This document shows positions 45,379-57,674 of a DNA stretch of 64,000 bases, one piece after another. The translations under genes and the position numbers were made by a program. Under the pieces are notes generated by a model. The model did not search any database, was not told where the DNA came from, and worked only from the letters and a program-made list of their open reading frames with translations. Position 1 is the stretch's first letter. Each line of letters begins with the position of its first letter. The DNA comes from Helichrysum umbraculigerum. Taxonomy: Eukaryota > Streptophyta > Magnoliopsida > Asterales > Asteraceae. The DNA lies in the NCBI GenBank assembly GCA_949592205.1, contig CATIUR010000004.1, forward strand, positions 12,847,501 to 12,911,500, in the 5' to 3' direction.

Positions 45379-47451
45379 TATAACACCCCTCAATCTTACG
45401 TAATATTATTATATTGAAAACACGGAAGCGAAGAGATTTAAAACATATTTAATTACTATACGTTAGAATCAAAGATCATAAACCGATCATAAGTTAAATC
45501 ATGTCAAGTTAAACATGGTTAACAAACACATAATACGGGGTATTATATAAAACTTAGCATTAACTGTTACAAAATATTATCAGAGTAGCAAGCTGTCAAA
45601 ACATTCCCCAGCTCCTAGAGCATCTACTTTCTGCTACTCACCTATTCAAAATATAATCTGCAGAAAGTAAATACGAGGGATTAGCACAAAGCTAAGTGAG
45701 TGAGTTCATAACACAACATCTAACTTAGCATAATCATATAATTGCTTCAAACAACCGCAATACGATATTCAATAAATCAACAACAACTTAACGAGGATCG
45801 GTGGCTCTGGGGATAACCGTAATGCCCGGGTGGCTCCCCCAAGAACACTTACCCAACCATATCCGTATGGCCATACGGACGAGACCGATAACTAGTGGTA
45901 GTTGAACTCAAATACAGAATCAAACACACAACAAATGAAGTACGACTCTGTATCATTCATTCAACCCCTGCCTAGTTCAACCAACCATTTAACAACCTGT
46001 TGACCTCGTTAACAACTGATGCCCGAAGGCCAAACACATAGCACAAAGGTTCACAGTCAACAAGGTATATCAACTAATCAACAAAACATATTCACGTTTA
46101 TTCGTTGCAATCAAATGATCACAACTAAATTAAATGGTGAGCTCTGAATCCACTCACCAATACCTTTGCAGTCAACACACCCAGCTACTAATCACTGAGT
46201 CTTTGGAGTATCTGAAACATCACGCAACAACACAAGTTAGAACTTGTCATTAATAAGTGGTACTTAAGCAACTAACGACTTTACACTAGTATCTATACTA
46301 TTACACACTCACTAATACAGTTACATCATAACATAATTATCTTGCATATTTGGTTTCCAAATACACCTATACATTGCAATTACAATTCAAAGAATTTAAT
46401 TATTTTATTTCAAATTTTGATCATAGCCGTTCGGCTTAAACGTCCATAGCCGATCGGCTTAGTTATCATAACCGATCGGCTCAGCCATAGCCGATCGGCT
46501 TACCCTGTTGATTTTCAGACTTTTATTCGAGGTCCAAGTTCTGAGGTGATTTTTAACTAACATAGCCCATCGGCTAAAAGGAGCCGTTCGGCTTTTATAA
46601 CATAACCGATCGGCTTTGGCATAGCCGATCGGCTTCCACCTAAAAACTCAGCAACTCAGATCGATCAAGACACAAACCGAAAACCCAAATACCAAAATCA
46701 CAATTTCGACCAAATATGCAACAAATTCAATTCCTAATGCTATTACAACTTCATATAACCACTAGCTAACATATGTTAACAACAATAACATTCGATAATC
46801 ATATATTTACGCCAAAATCACCAAACCAAATCATATTATCAAACTACATTAATTCTTAACTCAAAACTTGTATTTGATGCATCTAACTAGTTAATAACTA
46901 TTACATATCATCTTATATAGCAAGTGATCATCATACAAATGCAAGAACAATTTCATATAACCAAATATTCATCAAACTTAGCATTTGAAATAAACTCTAT
47001 TTACCTTAAAAAATGGAGAAGATGGTGAATAGAGGATGTAGAAGATGATGATGATGATGATAGCTTAAAGATTACAACCTCCAAACTCTTTCTAGTTTGA
47101 TGATTTCCTTTGATTTTACAAGTTAGGGTTTGTGGGTTTATTTGAAAGAAGAATTGGGAAAGTGATCAAGTATTAGGTCGATCCCCTAATTTAACCAACC
47201 TACACTATTGGTAAATTATACCCGCTTTAAATCTATTGTCTGGAACCTAAAAATCATTTGCGAGAATTCTATTTTATTATACCGTCAACTTTAATAAATT
47301 AAAACAAGCAACATTTAACTATCCACAATAAGTCCTAAGGCCTAGTTCACCAACTTTCATAATTAACCAATTATACCGAAAAAATTTATTTAAAACTATT
47401 AAATACGCAAATATAAATAGAAAATACCAGGCTGTCGGAGAGGATGTTACA
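45379..47451 (-). repeat. Element D 5' LTR
   Basis: 2073 bp, almost identical to 38566-40638. A GGGTATAATTTACC motif, possible TATA region, lies upstream of the C/T-rich leader. The dyad array is at 46425-46634. Confidence 0.95.
46425..46634 (-). promoter_or_regulatory. Element D dyad array (5' LTR copy)
   Basis: Same eight palindromes as at 39612-39821, here in the transcribed 5' LTR, about 0.8-1.0 kb from the LTR start and within the predicted leader intron. Confidence 0.75.
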
Positions 47452-47456
47452 CGAAT

Positions 47457-48170
47457 TTTCAACAACTACCGTTCCCGCAACCTTACCCGCAACAACCGTT
47501 CCGGCAACCAACTTTCCCGCAACAACCGGCTATACAACCCGAACAAACGAATGAAGCACCAACCCAAAGATCCGGAAAACAAGTCGCGTCATCACCCAAA
47601 AAAAGAAGCCATGCCAAAAAAAAGGACGGGTCGAAAAAAACATGCAACAAACGGACATGGTCGCCAACTTAAGAGGCATGGTTAGCAACTTGTTATTGTG
47701 ACGCATCCGAAGACTCTGATGTTGGTAACTCACAAAAACGGGGTACTTTGTGGGGTACTATTGAAGAAAAGTTCAACGCCAACAATTATGGTTGGGTTCG
47801 CGGCGCCGACCAATTATCATCCAAGTGGCGTACACTTGACCGAAACTGCAAAAACTTCAACGGGTGTTATGAGTCGGTAAAACGAGCTTGGGGTAGCGGG
47901 CGAGACGACGGGATGATTTGTGAGCAAGCCGTAAAGGAATACTACGATACCTACAAGAAGACATTCACCTCAAGAGAGGCTTGGTGGTTCCTCAAAGATC
48001 ATCCGAAATGGAGGGCACCAAATCCGGTAGGTGGAACCGGATTGCGCGACCAGGGCACCAAATCCGGTAGGTGGAACCGTGCAGCGTTCGCGAAGATGAA
48101 GAAACAGTTTCGAAATGAGTTTGCGGAGTTCTACGATGCCGACGAGGACAACGAGGATGACGACGAGTAG
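47457..48170 (+). pseudogene. Harbinger Myb/SANT-like ORF, 3' part
   Basis: Continues the frame of 38347-38565 for 238 codons to the TAG at 48168-48170. A Pro/Gln-rich stretch and a basic patch (KKRSHAKKKDG) lead to a trihelix/SANT-like domain with spaced tryptophans: TLWGTIEEKFN, QLSSKWRTLDRNCKNFNGC, REAWWFLKDHPKWR, then an acidic tail (DADEDNEDDDE). This is the DNA-binding ORF1 type that accompanies PIF/Harbinger transposases and helps bring them to transposon ends in the nucleus. An in-frame TAA at 47670-47672, at the start of the SANT domain, and a 40-bp tandem duplication (48013-48079) add to the damage done by element D. Confidence 0.8.
48013..48079 (+). repeat. 40-bp tandem duplication
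   Basis: GGGCACCAAATCCGGTAGGT and the next seven bases occur at 48013 and again at 48053. A 40-bp step shifts the reading frame by one base, so the two copies encode different peptides (APNPVGGT and GTKSGRWNR). Confidence 0.85.
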
Positions 48171-48853
48171 TTTTTAGTGTGTTTAGATTTTTATGATTGT
48201 AACGTTTAATTTCTTAGGATTGTAACGTTTTATTTTTTAGGATTTTTATGATTGTAACGTTTTATTTTTTAGAATTGTAACGTTTAGATTTTTAGGAATG
48301 TAACGTTTTAATTTTTAGGATCGTATTGTATTTTAAAATTATTGTGATGTATTTTATTTTTAAAAAGTAATGTAGTTCATTTTTATTTGAATTAATGTAT
48401 GGTTTTTATTTTAATTATTGTGGTGTATTGTATTTTTAATTAAAATGTTTTGTATTGTATTTTAAATAAAATAAAATTAAATTTAGTAAGTTAGTGGTGG
48501 GTCCCAGAATGGAGGAAAAAAGTGGCGTTCTGGTGTTATGATTAGGGGCGTTCTGGTGTTATAGTTTGATGCTGATGTGGCGCTGATGTGGCAGCTGAAA
48601 AAGTCACGTTCTGGTGTTACGGTTACGTATGGTGTTAGGGGAATAAGTAACAGTTGAGTAAAGTATAAGGGGTAAAAATGTAAATATTTGAGGCTGCGGG
48701 CTGCAAGTCCGTTTTTAACTTTTGCTTGAGAATCATAAAGTGAACACGTATTTTTTTTTAGTCAAACGTAAAAGACCCCCCCACGTGGTTCGTCTGCGCC
48801 TACTCTATTGTCTAGTTTAATTTTATTATTATTTATATTTATATTATATTTAA
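48171..48853. other. Harbinger 3' flank and spacer
   Basis: Up to 48634 this is Harbinger non-coding DNA, with several degenerate GATTGTAACGTTT repeats (48195-48310), then GGCGTTCTGGTGTTA subterminal words. 48638-48853 is spacer before the Helitron. Confidence 0.6.
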
Positions 48854-49150
48854 CTAGGTCTTGAGCCCGTACGATGCACGACCGTTTATAACATGCAACT
48901 ATATTAATTTGTAAACATAATGTTATTAATTAAAAGATGCAATTATCATTGATAATGAAACTATAATAGATGGACTTGTGTTTATCTTTTCCTCAGTTGA
49001 TACTCAAATTTGATGTAATCTCCTCCTTTCGTTGAGAGCGGTTAAAATTTAAGTCTATATCCACTTCTCAGGGTTTCACCGATCTTGTAACCGTGTGAAT
49101 AACAAAAGTTACAACCATCATTAACAAAATTATGTTAACTCTTAATACAT

Positions 49151-50178
49151 TTGTTGAACCCTTGTGATGCATGGTAAATAAAAAAATTAAATTAATCATA
49201 TGTTTTTATAAGTTTCAATGGTATTACTATTGTTAAAAGTTGAAAAAATTTTCGTGAAACTCAATAGTAACATATGCATGAATACATAGAAAATAATAAA
49301 TTTCATATATATATTTTAGTAAAACTAATTTCAATAATTAAAACATAGTAGTAGTTGATGATGATAATATTAGATTATTACAATTTATAAGACATCAATA
49401 AGAAAATGAAATAACTTTTTATGTAGGAACAAAATTATTATTTATTGAGTGTAATATATAAAATTAAAAAAATTTAATAATAAAGTATAATAAAATTGAA
49501 TTGAGACTCTTCACATAATATAAGACATTACTTTTTTAAGAATTTAAAATTTTAAAAAGTTTTAAGATGAGAGTGTTAGGAATTATGAAATTTTTTAAGG
49601 AAAAACTAATTTGATGATGTGGAATAATTAGGAGGTTTTTTGTTGAGCCCTTACGATACATGGTAATTAAAATAATAAAATTAATCATATGTTATATTTA
49701 AGTTTTCATTGTATTACTATTGTTAAAAGTTGAAAATTTATTATTGAAACTCAATAGTAACATATACAAAAATGCACATAAAATAATCAATTTCATATAT
49801 ATTTTTTTAAAACTAATTTAACTAAAACATGATGGTTAAAAATTATAATATTAGATGATTGCAATGTATGACATATTAGTACGAAAATGAATTAACTTTT
49901 TGTGTAGGAAAAAATTATTACCTATTAGGTGTAATGTATTAATTCTAAAAAGCTATTATAATAAGTATAATAAAATTGAATTAGGACTCTTAGATATTAT
50001 TTTGTTAGGGCTAAAACTCTTAGGATGAGAGTGTTAGGATTATAAAAAGTTTTAAGAAAAAATTATAAAAAATTTAAAGATAAAATTAATTTGATGATGT
50101 GGTATAATTAGGAAGTGTCTAATAAAAAGAAAAAAGATGATGTGACATAGATAAAAAAAATTAGGAAAAAGTTAATTT
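49151..50178. repeat. Two tandem copies of a 489-bp unit in the Helitron
   Basis: TTGTTGAACCCTTGTGATGC at 49151 and TTGTTGAGCCCTTACGATAC at 49640 begin copies that stay alignable to their ends (..GATGATGTGGAATAATTAGG and ..GATGATGTGGTATAATTAGG). The unit starts resemble the Helitron's own 3' terminal region at 48863 (TTGAGCCCGTACGATGCACG). Confidence 0.75.
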
Positions 50179-50183
50179 AATGA

Positions 50184-52747
50184 TGTGACACCCCCAAATT
50201 TGATTGATTTGTGGAAGCTCGATTTGGGTGTCACTAATCAATATACAAAGCACATAAGATATAATGAACGACCACTATATGCGTCGTTTTAAACTTGTAT
50301 AGATAAAGTAAAGGTTTACATCAAAATATTGTTACATTAGCTCGATTCCTGAAATTGAGAGATTACATAGCATAATTACTTTTACAAAATATAATAATGC
50401 AATCCAATATCTAGTTGTATGAATGCTGACTCGAGCTAATAGTTCCTACTTGTGCAGCCAACCTACTGCTGGGTACCTGTGATAAATACTAAAATGGGTC
50501 AGCGAAAACGCTGGTGAGCTCACAGGTTTGTATGTCAATGTATAGTTGTAAGAACCGCAAGATTTATATTGAATTTAAAATGCAATTAAGCAAAATAAAA
50601 GTTATACTGTCCATGAGCACATAGTCTGAGCTTAACTTGATTTGTCAGGCCCAATTAAGGAAACCTAACTTGAAATGCCTCCTACGAGTGTCTAATCCAC
50701 ACTCGTCTTCCCAAATGCTAATACATCCGTTTGACCGATTAGTGCGTGCTAACCCGGATGAGGATTGTCAATCTCATATGATATCATATACTAACATTCA
50801 CGCTATAAATACTAGAGACTATGCTATGGAGGACTTTAAATTGATTAGCTTGAAACTCATGTAGTATTTGAAGTTTGGCACTTGCGTTCTACTTGTAAAA
50901 CAAAATGAAGTAGTAATATCACACCCCTAGTAAAAGTAGTGAAAATGGGGCCATGAAACTCACCTGAGTCTTGAAGTGTTTAATTTAATAAACTTGAAGT
51001 AATTAGCGGTGAATTGATGTCCAAAGACTTGAAACCTGAATGTGTTCACGACACTTGATTGTTATTAATTATACCGGTATCTCGAAAGACTACCTTTGTA
51101 GTTGTTATACAACTTTATATATATGTCCAAATTACTACGATTTGGTTGATTGAATTGATACAAGTTACAACGACTTGTTTGATTGAATTGATACAAGTTA
51201 CAACGACTTGTTTGATTCTGAAATATGTTTGAAAACATGTACGGCCCGTTGGTGATTAATAGTAACAATAGTCTTGATGTTACCACATTGATTTAGAAGC
51301 GTTATACTTGAAAAACAAATTCCATTATGTTTGAAAAGTTGTATCGTATAAGTGTTTTGAAGTTGTACAAGTTTGACACTTGGTGAAAAATGTGCTTACG
51401 GAATCTAATTACGGGGGTCCGGGGGCAGAGCCCCTGGCTGGGGTCGAGCTGCCAGGTCAGCTTGGAAAATTTTTATTCCTACTATATTGCTTTGACGAAA
51501 AACGCATCTGGGATCTGAATTCGGGTAAAATCGAGTGATAATTTTCGAGTCTCGACACTTAGTAAAAATCTGAGTTTTCTGTGTTTTGCGACACAATATG
51601 CGACACAAAAGTGTTTATGCGACACAAGGGTTGTGTCGCATAGGAATGCGACACAATGTCTATGCGACACAATGGTTGTGTCGCATAGATGCGAGATGCT
51701 GATTCAACAGCGACATAGTGATTGTGTCGTATGGGGTATGCGACATAGTGGTTGTGTCGCAGGACTTGCGACACTAATTCTCGGGTATGACACAAAATAC
51801 GACACAAGGGAGTTTATGTGACACAAAGGCCGAAATACGACACAACATGCGACACAAGGCTTGTGTCGCATGGATGAACACCAGCCCAGAAATCCGGCTG
51901 TCACGATAATTCCGACCAAAAATCCGTTTTAAACTCGTTTTAAGCTATGAAATCGTGTTATATACTTAGTAAGGGACATATATATGTTATATAAACAATC
52001 ACAAGTGAGAAATACTAAGAATCGAGAGATTTCGGGATTTTGTCGGAAACTTACAATTTGCCGAAATGAAAACCCGGAAAGGTAGCGTTGTAGATCGTCG
52101 CGAGGTGGTCGTGAATCTCTAAAAATATTGATGATACGGTTGCGTTTCGTGGTGTTATTTGCGATTTTTAATGGTTTGGTGGTTTTGTTTGTTTAGAGAG
52201 AAAAGAAAATAGAGAGAGAGAGAGAAGAAAGTGATGAAATGAAGAAAAAGATGGGAGGTGGGGGTTTATCCCCACTTTTCAGTTTTTGCCCCGCGTTCCG
52301 TGTGGTGTTCGTTTGCTCCGTCGTTTAAACGTTAAATAATTATTCAATATTTTTGTTGAAGTATTTTATAAAGTACTTAATAATTGTGTTATAAAACGTT
52401 ATCTCGATTTTGTTTGTTTGCGCGTTCACATTTAATCGTGTTGTTCTCGCTTGTACGATATAGGATGAATACGACATATTATAAAAATAATATTATTGAG
52501 ATATGATAGTTTCATTAAATAATCTTTATGTTATTTAATTAAATTGTTCACCAACGTCCGTATTAAATTGAACCGAATTACATTCGATTTGAAACTTGTA
52601 CGATTTAAACAAACCGCATAATTGTGTAGATATATATTCAACAATATATATAATAATTGATACATTAATTAGCCTAACACAGAACTAATTACATGTATTA
52701 AAATTGATTAGGCACTAAATTCTAGTCCTAAATTGACAGGTGTCACA
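50184..52747 (-). repeat. Element E 3' LTR
   Basis: 2564 bp, TGTGACACC..GGTGTCACA. Contains the GCGACACAA/TTGTGTCGC array (51588-51869), a GGGGGTCCGGGGGCAGAGCC hairpin near 51415, and a direct 33-bp repeat (TTGATTGAATTGATACAAGT, near 51143 and 51176). Confidence 0.95.
51588..51869 (-). promoter_or_regulatory. Element E dyad array (3' LTR copy)
   Basis: About fifteen GCGACACAA or TTGTGTCGC words in 280 bp. Many are paired as inverted repeats with a 3-nt loop, e.g. 51619-51639, 51664-51684 and the last pair ending 51869. The spacing is irregular and there is no unique spacer set, so it is not a CRISPR-like array. Confidence 0.75.
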
Positions 52748-52782
52748 TTCTCACCCTGTAAGAAGAATTTCGTCCCGAAATT
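52748..52782 (-). other. Element E polypurine tract and adjacent hairpin
   Basis: TACAGGGTGAGAA next to the 3' LTR, preceded on the minus strand by AATTTCG-GGA-CGAAATT (52766-52782) right after the stop codon. Element D has the equivalent hairpin. Confidence 0.7.
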
Positions 52783-55700
52783 TATGTTGTAGTCGTGTTT
52801 GATGTTGAGTCAGTGAAGAGTTGAGGATACTTGAGTCGCATTTGATCTTCCCTTTCCCAGGTGAATTCCGGACCGCGCCGCGAATTCCACCTAACCTTGA
52901 CAATGGGAATACGACTTTGTTTAAGTTGTTGGACCTCACGGTCCATAATTTCGGCGGGTTCCTCAACAAAGTGAAGTTTCTCGTCAACTCGAATTTCATC
53001 GAGTGGAATGATAAGTGTCTCATCAGACAGACACTTCTTCAGATTTGAAACATGAAATGTGGGATGCACGCTGCTGAGCTCGGATGGCAGCTGCAATCGA
53101 TATGCTACTGGACCAATTCTCTCGAGAATCTCGAATGGTCCAATGTATCTGGGATTCAATTTCCCTCGTTTGCCAAATCGAATTACGCCTTTCCAAGGCG
53201 ATACTTTGAGTAGTACTCGATCTCCAACTTGGAACTCGAGTGGTTTACGTCTCACGTCAGCATAACTTTTCTGACGATCACGCGCGGCTTTGAGTTTGTT
53301 TTGAATTTCGACGATTCTCTCGGTCGTCTCGTGAATGATTTCTGGACCTGTGAGTTGGCTATCCCCAACTTCGGTCCAACAGATAGGTGACCGGCACTTA
53401 CGACCGTACAGTGCCTCGAATGGTGCAGCCTTGATGCTATAGTGATAACTGTTGTTGTATGAGAACTCGCACAACGGTAGATGTTGTTCCCAGTTTACAC
53501 CGAAGTCAACTACGCAGGCACGTAGCATGTCTTCAAGTGTTTGAATTGTTCGTTCACTTTGGCCATCGGTTTGAGGATGATATGCAGTACTCATATCAAG
53601 TCGAGTACCCAGAGATTTTTGAAGTGATTGCCAAAATTGTGAAGTGAAACGACTATCTCTATCGGAGATAATTGAGATTGGAACACCATGTTTGGTCACG
53701 ATTTCCTTCAGGTAATTTCTGGTGAGGCGTTCCATTTTGTCGGATTCCTTGATTGCCAGGAAATGAGCAGACTTTGTGAGACGATCCACGATCACCCAAA
53801 TGGTATTCGAGGATTTGGGTAGTTTGGTTATGAAGTCCATGGCAATTTGTTCCCATTTCCATTCAGGAAGACTGGGTTGTTGAAGTAAACCAGAAGGTTT
53901 TTGATATTCGATTTTGACCTTGGAGCAAGTAAGGTACTTGCTGACATAGGTGGCGATTTCAGCTTTCATGTTCGGCCACCAATAGAAGTCCTTGATTCCG
54001 TGGTACATTTTATCGGATCCCGGATGGATAGAATATTTGGACTTGTGAGCTTCATCCATCACCAAGTCCCGTAGGTTCCCAAATTTAGGCAACCAGATTC
54101 GGTTTGAGAAATACCTAATCCCGTTAGGTCTGATTTCGAATTGTTTATCCATGCCCCGCAAGGCTTCATCTTTGACATTTTCGTGTTTCAAGGCTTCGAG
54201 TTGAGCAGTGAGAATTTGAATGTTTAAATTGTTGTAAATGGTCATACTGAGGGCTCGGACCCGAAGTGGTTTCACTCGCTCTTTTCGACTGAGGGCGTCA
54301 GCAACAACATTTGCTTTGCCTGGATGATATTTGAGTTCGCAGTCGTAATCGGTAAGCAACTCGACCCATCGACGTTGCCTCATGTTGAGATCCTTCTGAT
54401 CGAATATGTGTTGGAGACTTTTGTGGTCTGTAAAGATTGTGCATCTAGTGCCATAGAGGTAATGTCTCCAAATTTTGAGAGCAAAAACGACAGCTCCTAG
54501 TTCGAGGTCGTGGGTGGTGTAATTCTTTTCATGAATCTTGAGCTGTCGGGAAGCATAAGCTATGACTTTGTCTCGTTGCATAAGCACACAACCGAGACCT
54601 TGATGAGAAGCATCGCAGTATACCACGAAGTCATCGGTGCCTTCGGGTAATGATAGAATAGGAGCACTGCAAAGCTTTTGCTTTAAGAGTTGGAATGCCG
54701 ACTCTTGTTTATCAGTCCAGTCAAACTTTTTGTCTTTCTGGGTCAGAGTCGTGAGTGGTATGGCTATCTTGGAGAAATTTTCAATGAATCGTCGATAGTA
54801 TCCGGCCAGTCCTAGAAACTGCCGTACTTCGGTCGGATTGGTTGGCGATTGCCAATCTTTGATAGCCTCGATTTTTGATGAGTCAACATGAATCCCCTGA
54901 CTGTCAATCACGTGACCAAGGAATTGAACGGTTTTGATCCAGAACTCACACTTAGAGAACTTGGCATAGAGCTCCTCGTGTTTAAGTAGTTCAAGGATGG
55001 TTTTGAGGTGTTGCGCGTGTTCTTATTTGCTTCGTGAATATATGAGAATGTCATCGATGAAGACAATGACAAACTTGTCAAGATAAGGTTTACACACCCG
55101 ATTCATAAGGTCCATGAATACAGCCGGTGCGTTGGTTAGGCCGAATGGCATCACTTGAAATTCGTAATGCCCGTAACGGGTTCTGAAAGCGGTTTTTGGA
55201 ATATCGGCATCGCGGACACGCAGTTGGTGATAACCGGATCGGAGATCTATCTTTGAATAACAACTCGACCCTTGAAGTTGGTCGAACAAATCATCGATTC
55301 GAGGAAGTGGATACCGGTTCTTGACAGTTAACTTGTTCAACTCTCGATAGTCGATACACATTCGAAAAGAACCATCTTTCTTCTTAACAAATAGGACCGG
55401 AGCTCCCCAAGGTGAAGAACTCGGCCTGATAAACCCTCGTTCCAGGAGTTCCTGTAACTGGGTGGACAGCTCCTGAAGTTCGGATGGAGCTAAGCGGTAT
55501 GGCGCTCGGGCCACCGGCGCAGCACCTGGTACAAGATCGATTGAGAACTCAACCTGTCTTGGTGGTGGTAGACCAGGTAGTTCTTCAGGAAAGACTTCTG
55601 GAAAGTCTCGAACAATTGGAACATCCTCAAGTCGCTTCTCCTCTGACTTTTTCTCCATGATGTGCGCGAGGATTGATGGATAACCCTTTCTCAGAAATTT

Positions 55701-57224
55701 CCAGGTTTTTAGGCAAGATATAATGTTAAGCCTCGTCCCACCGGTCTCCCCCTGTATGACCAAGGTTCTACCGACGGCGAGAGGTATGCGAACAATTTTG
55801 TCATGGCAAATGATTTCGGCGCGATGTTTGGACAACCAGTCCATGCCTACGATGACATCGAAACTTCCTATCTCAACAGGCATAAGATCTATGGAGAAGA
55901 TTTCGTCGGCTAGATTTAAAGTGCAATTAGGTATCACACTATTGGTTTCTATCAATTTGCCATTTGCTAGCTCTACGGTGTACTTAACGTCTAAAGCAAC
56001 AGGTGTGATGTCAAGTAGAGGGCAAAATTCATCGGAAATAAAACTTCTATCGGCACCAGTATCAAACAGAATAGAAGCAGTTAAATTGTTGAGGAGGAAC
56101 ATAACCGTGACCACATTCGGGTCCTGACGGGCGTCCCCTGAGTTGATCACGAAGGCGCTACTTTTGACGTTGTTATTGTTGCGGCCGTTGTTGTTGTTGT
56201 TGTTGTTGCCCTTATTCTTCAATTTCGGGCACGTATCCCTAAAGTGTCCTGGATTTCCACATTCATAGCAGAACTTAGGTTGTCGGGCATTTTTGTCCGA
56301 GGAGTTGTTGTTGGATCTGGGGGCTCGGCAATCCTTAGTCGAATGCCCGTACCTCCTGCAGTTGTTGCAAGGGGTATTGCACTGACCAAAGTGGTGATAG
56401 TTACACTTGGGACAATAAGGCCTGTCCCCGGTGTAGCTGCGGTTGGATTCAGAGTTGGTGGTGTAGACTTGGATGGCGTTGTTTTTCTTGTTTGAGTGGT
56501 GGTGATGTTCAGTGGATTTGCGTTTGTTGTTGTTGGAGGATGAGGTGTTGGAGGTCTCACGGCTGACAACTAGGGCCATGAGTTCGTGGGCCAATCGAAT
56601 GGCACTCTCAGTGGTGGTTGGTTTGGATGAGGCGACGTTTCCCTGGATGTTCTCGGGGAGTCCACGAATGTATCTCTTAATGCCCTTACTTTCTGGTTCG
56701 ACCAAACTCGGGCATAATAAAGCAAACTGTTGAAATTTGGTGGTATATTCTGCAACATCATTTCCCTGTACCGCCAGATGCCAGAATTCTTCCTCCAGCC
56801 TGTGCAATTCTTCTTCAGGACAGTACTTTTCTGTCAGCTTCTTTTTCAGTTCGGCCCAAGGAAGTCGATTTGCAACCTCAAGGCCTACAGAGTTTGCGTG
56901 GGTTTTCCACCACGTGAGTGCACCTTCTTGAAAGGTGTAAGTAGCGAATTTGACCTTGTTGTTCTCAGTGCAGTCGCAGAGACTGAAAACAGATTCCATA
57001 CGCTCAATCCAACGGATCAAGCCAATGGCACCTTCCGTGCCCTTGAGGTATAGTGGTTTACAGCTAAGAAAGTCCTTATAGGAGCAGGGTTTGGGTGGTG
57101 GAGTATTGGTTGTTGTGTCCTCACTACCGGGTGGTGTTCGGGTAGCCAAGGCTTCGGTCACACTGCGGGCAATTATTCCCGCGATCTCAGCTTCGCTAAG
57201 GGTAATTTGACGACGAGGAGGCAT
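52782..57224 (-). pseudogene. Element E gag-pol, one premature stop
   Basis: ATG 57224 ([14 protein letters not shown]), 4 nt after the 3' splice site CTTACTCAG; an ATG further upstream (57335) opens the same frame but would lie in the intron. About 1480 codons: gag capsid with [11 protein letters not shown] and LTWWKTH; knuckles [14 protein letters not shown] and [14 protein letters not shown]; protease near 391 ([10 protein letters not shown]); RT ending FIDDILIYS; RNase H ([10 protein letters not shown]); integrase ([25 protein letters not shown]); chromodomain-like tail ([23 protein letters not shown]). A TAA at 55023-55025 stops translation just past the RT catalytic Asp pair; the frame is otherwise open. 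In the integrase zinc finger the first Cys of the CxxC pair is Tyr (YLTC, codon 53934-53936). Gag could still be made; pol could not. Confidence 0.92.
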
Positions 57225-57659
57225 GATACTGAGTAAGAAAGAACAAAGAAAGGAAGTGAGATACTCGTCCGAGTGCGATGAATTTGGTGGTGTGTTTGTC
57301 ATTCCGAGATAATAAGTTAGAGAGAAAGAGGCCAATATTCATATAATATAATATAGCCTAAAGTTGTAATGAGGTCTATTCATGTAAATATATGTATATC
57401 ACATAATAACCTGTTGAGTGTCTAGCACAGACATGTTTTGAGTCCCGTTTCTCTCGAGGTCAGAGTCAACTAATGTATTCCTGTTCAACATAACTCTTTC
57501 AGGTCACATCATCTTTCTTTAATTGTACATAGTTGATCAGGCTATGTTAAATTAAAGTCGTATGATGTAATCCCTGAACTAGTCATAACTAATAAGGAAT
57601 ACTGCCTAACGGTCATAGTCTAGGCCCACTAAATGCAACCTAGTTCACTATAACCTTAG

Positions 57660-57671
57660 GCTCTGATACCA
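57660..57671 (-). other. Element E primer-binding site
   Basis: TGGTATCAGAGC on the minus strand, close inside the 5' LTR. Confidence 0.9.
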
Positions 57672-57674
57672 ATC

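Larger units (their letters stand above)
45207..47004 (-). other. Element D predicted leader intron
   Basis: Donor TTTTTTAAG|GTAAATAG (intron starts 47004) follows a C/T-rich leader. The acceptor TTGATTTCAG|AAATGG (AG at 45207-45208) precedes the gag ATG. The intron would span the dyad array, the rest of the 5' LTR and the primer site. Unspliced RNA would be the genome, spliced RNA the gag-pol message. Prediction only. Confidence 0.5.
38566..47451 (-). mobile_element. Element D: complete, recent Ty3 chromovirus-like retrotransposon
   Basis: Two 2073-bp LTRs differing at about two positions (near 39890 and 39930 against 46708 and 46743), the target duplication CGAAT (38561-38565, 47452-47456), a primer site, a polypurine tract and one uninterrupted gag-pol frame of about 1517 codons. 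Reads on the minus strand; the 5' LTR is 45379-47451. Chromodomain-like C-terminus and iMet priming indicate the Tekay/Del group. Everything needed for autonomous movement seems present, and the LTR identity implies very recent insertion. Confidence 0.95.
37905..48634. mobile_element. PIF/Harbinger element split by element D
   Basis: ACCATACGTAAC near 37906 and GTTACGTATGGT ending at 48633 are terminal inverted repeats. Inner similarity continues (AGAACGCC words, GTGGGACCCAC at 38025 and its inverse at 48497). TTA flanks both sides (37902-37904, 48635-48637). Without element D it is about 1.84 kb and holds a single gene, the Myb/SANT-like ORF. The DDE transposase is absent, so mobility would need a partner element. 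Confidence 0.8.

Noticed and set aside
51588..51869. CRISPR-like array of repeats and spacers
   Set aside because: Words are very short, occur in both orientations, spacing is irregular, the array is duplicated in both LTRs of a retrotransposon, and the DNA is a plant nuclear sequence.
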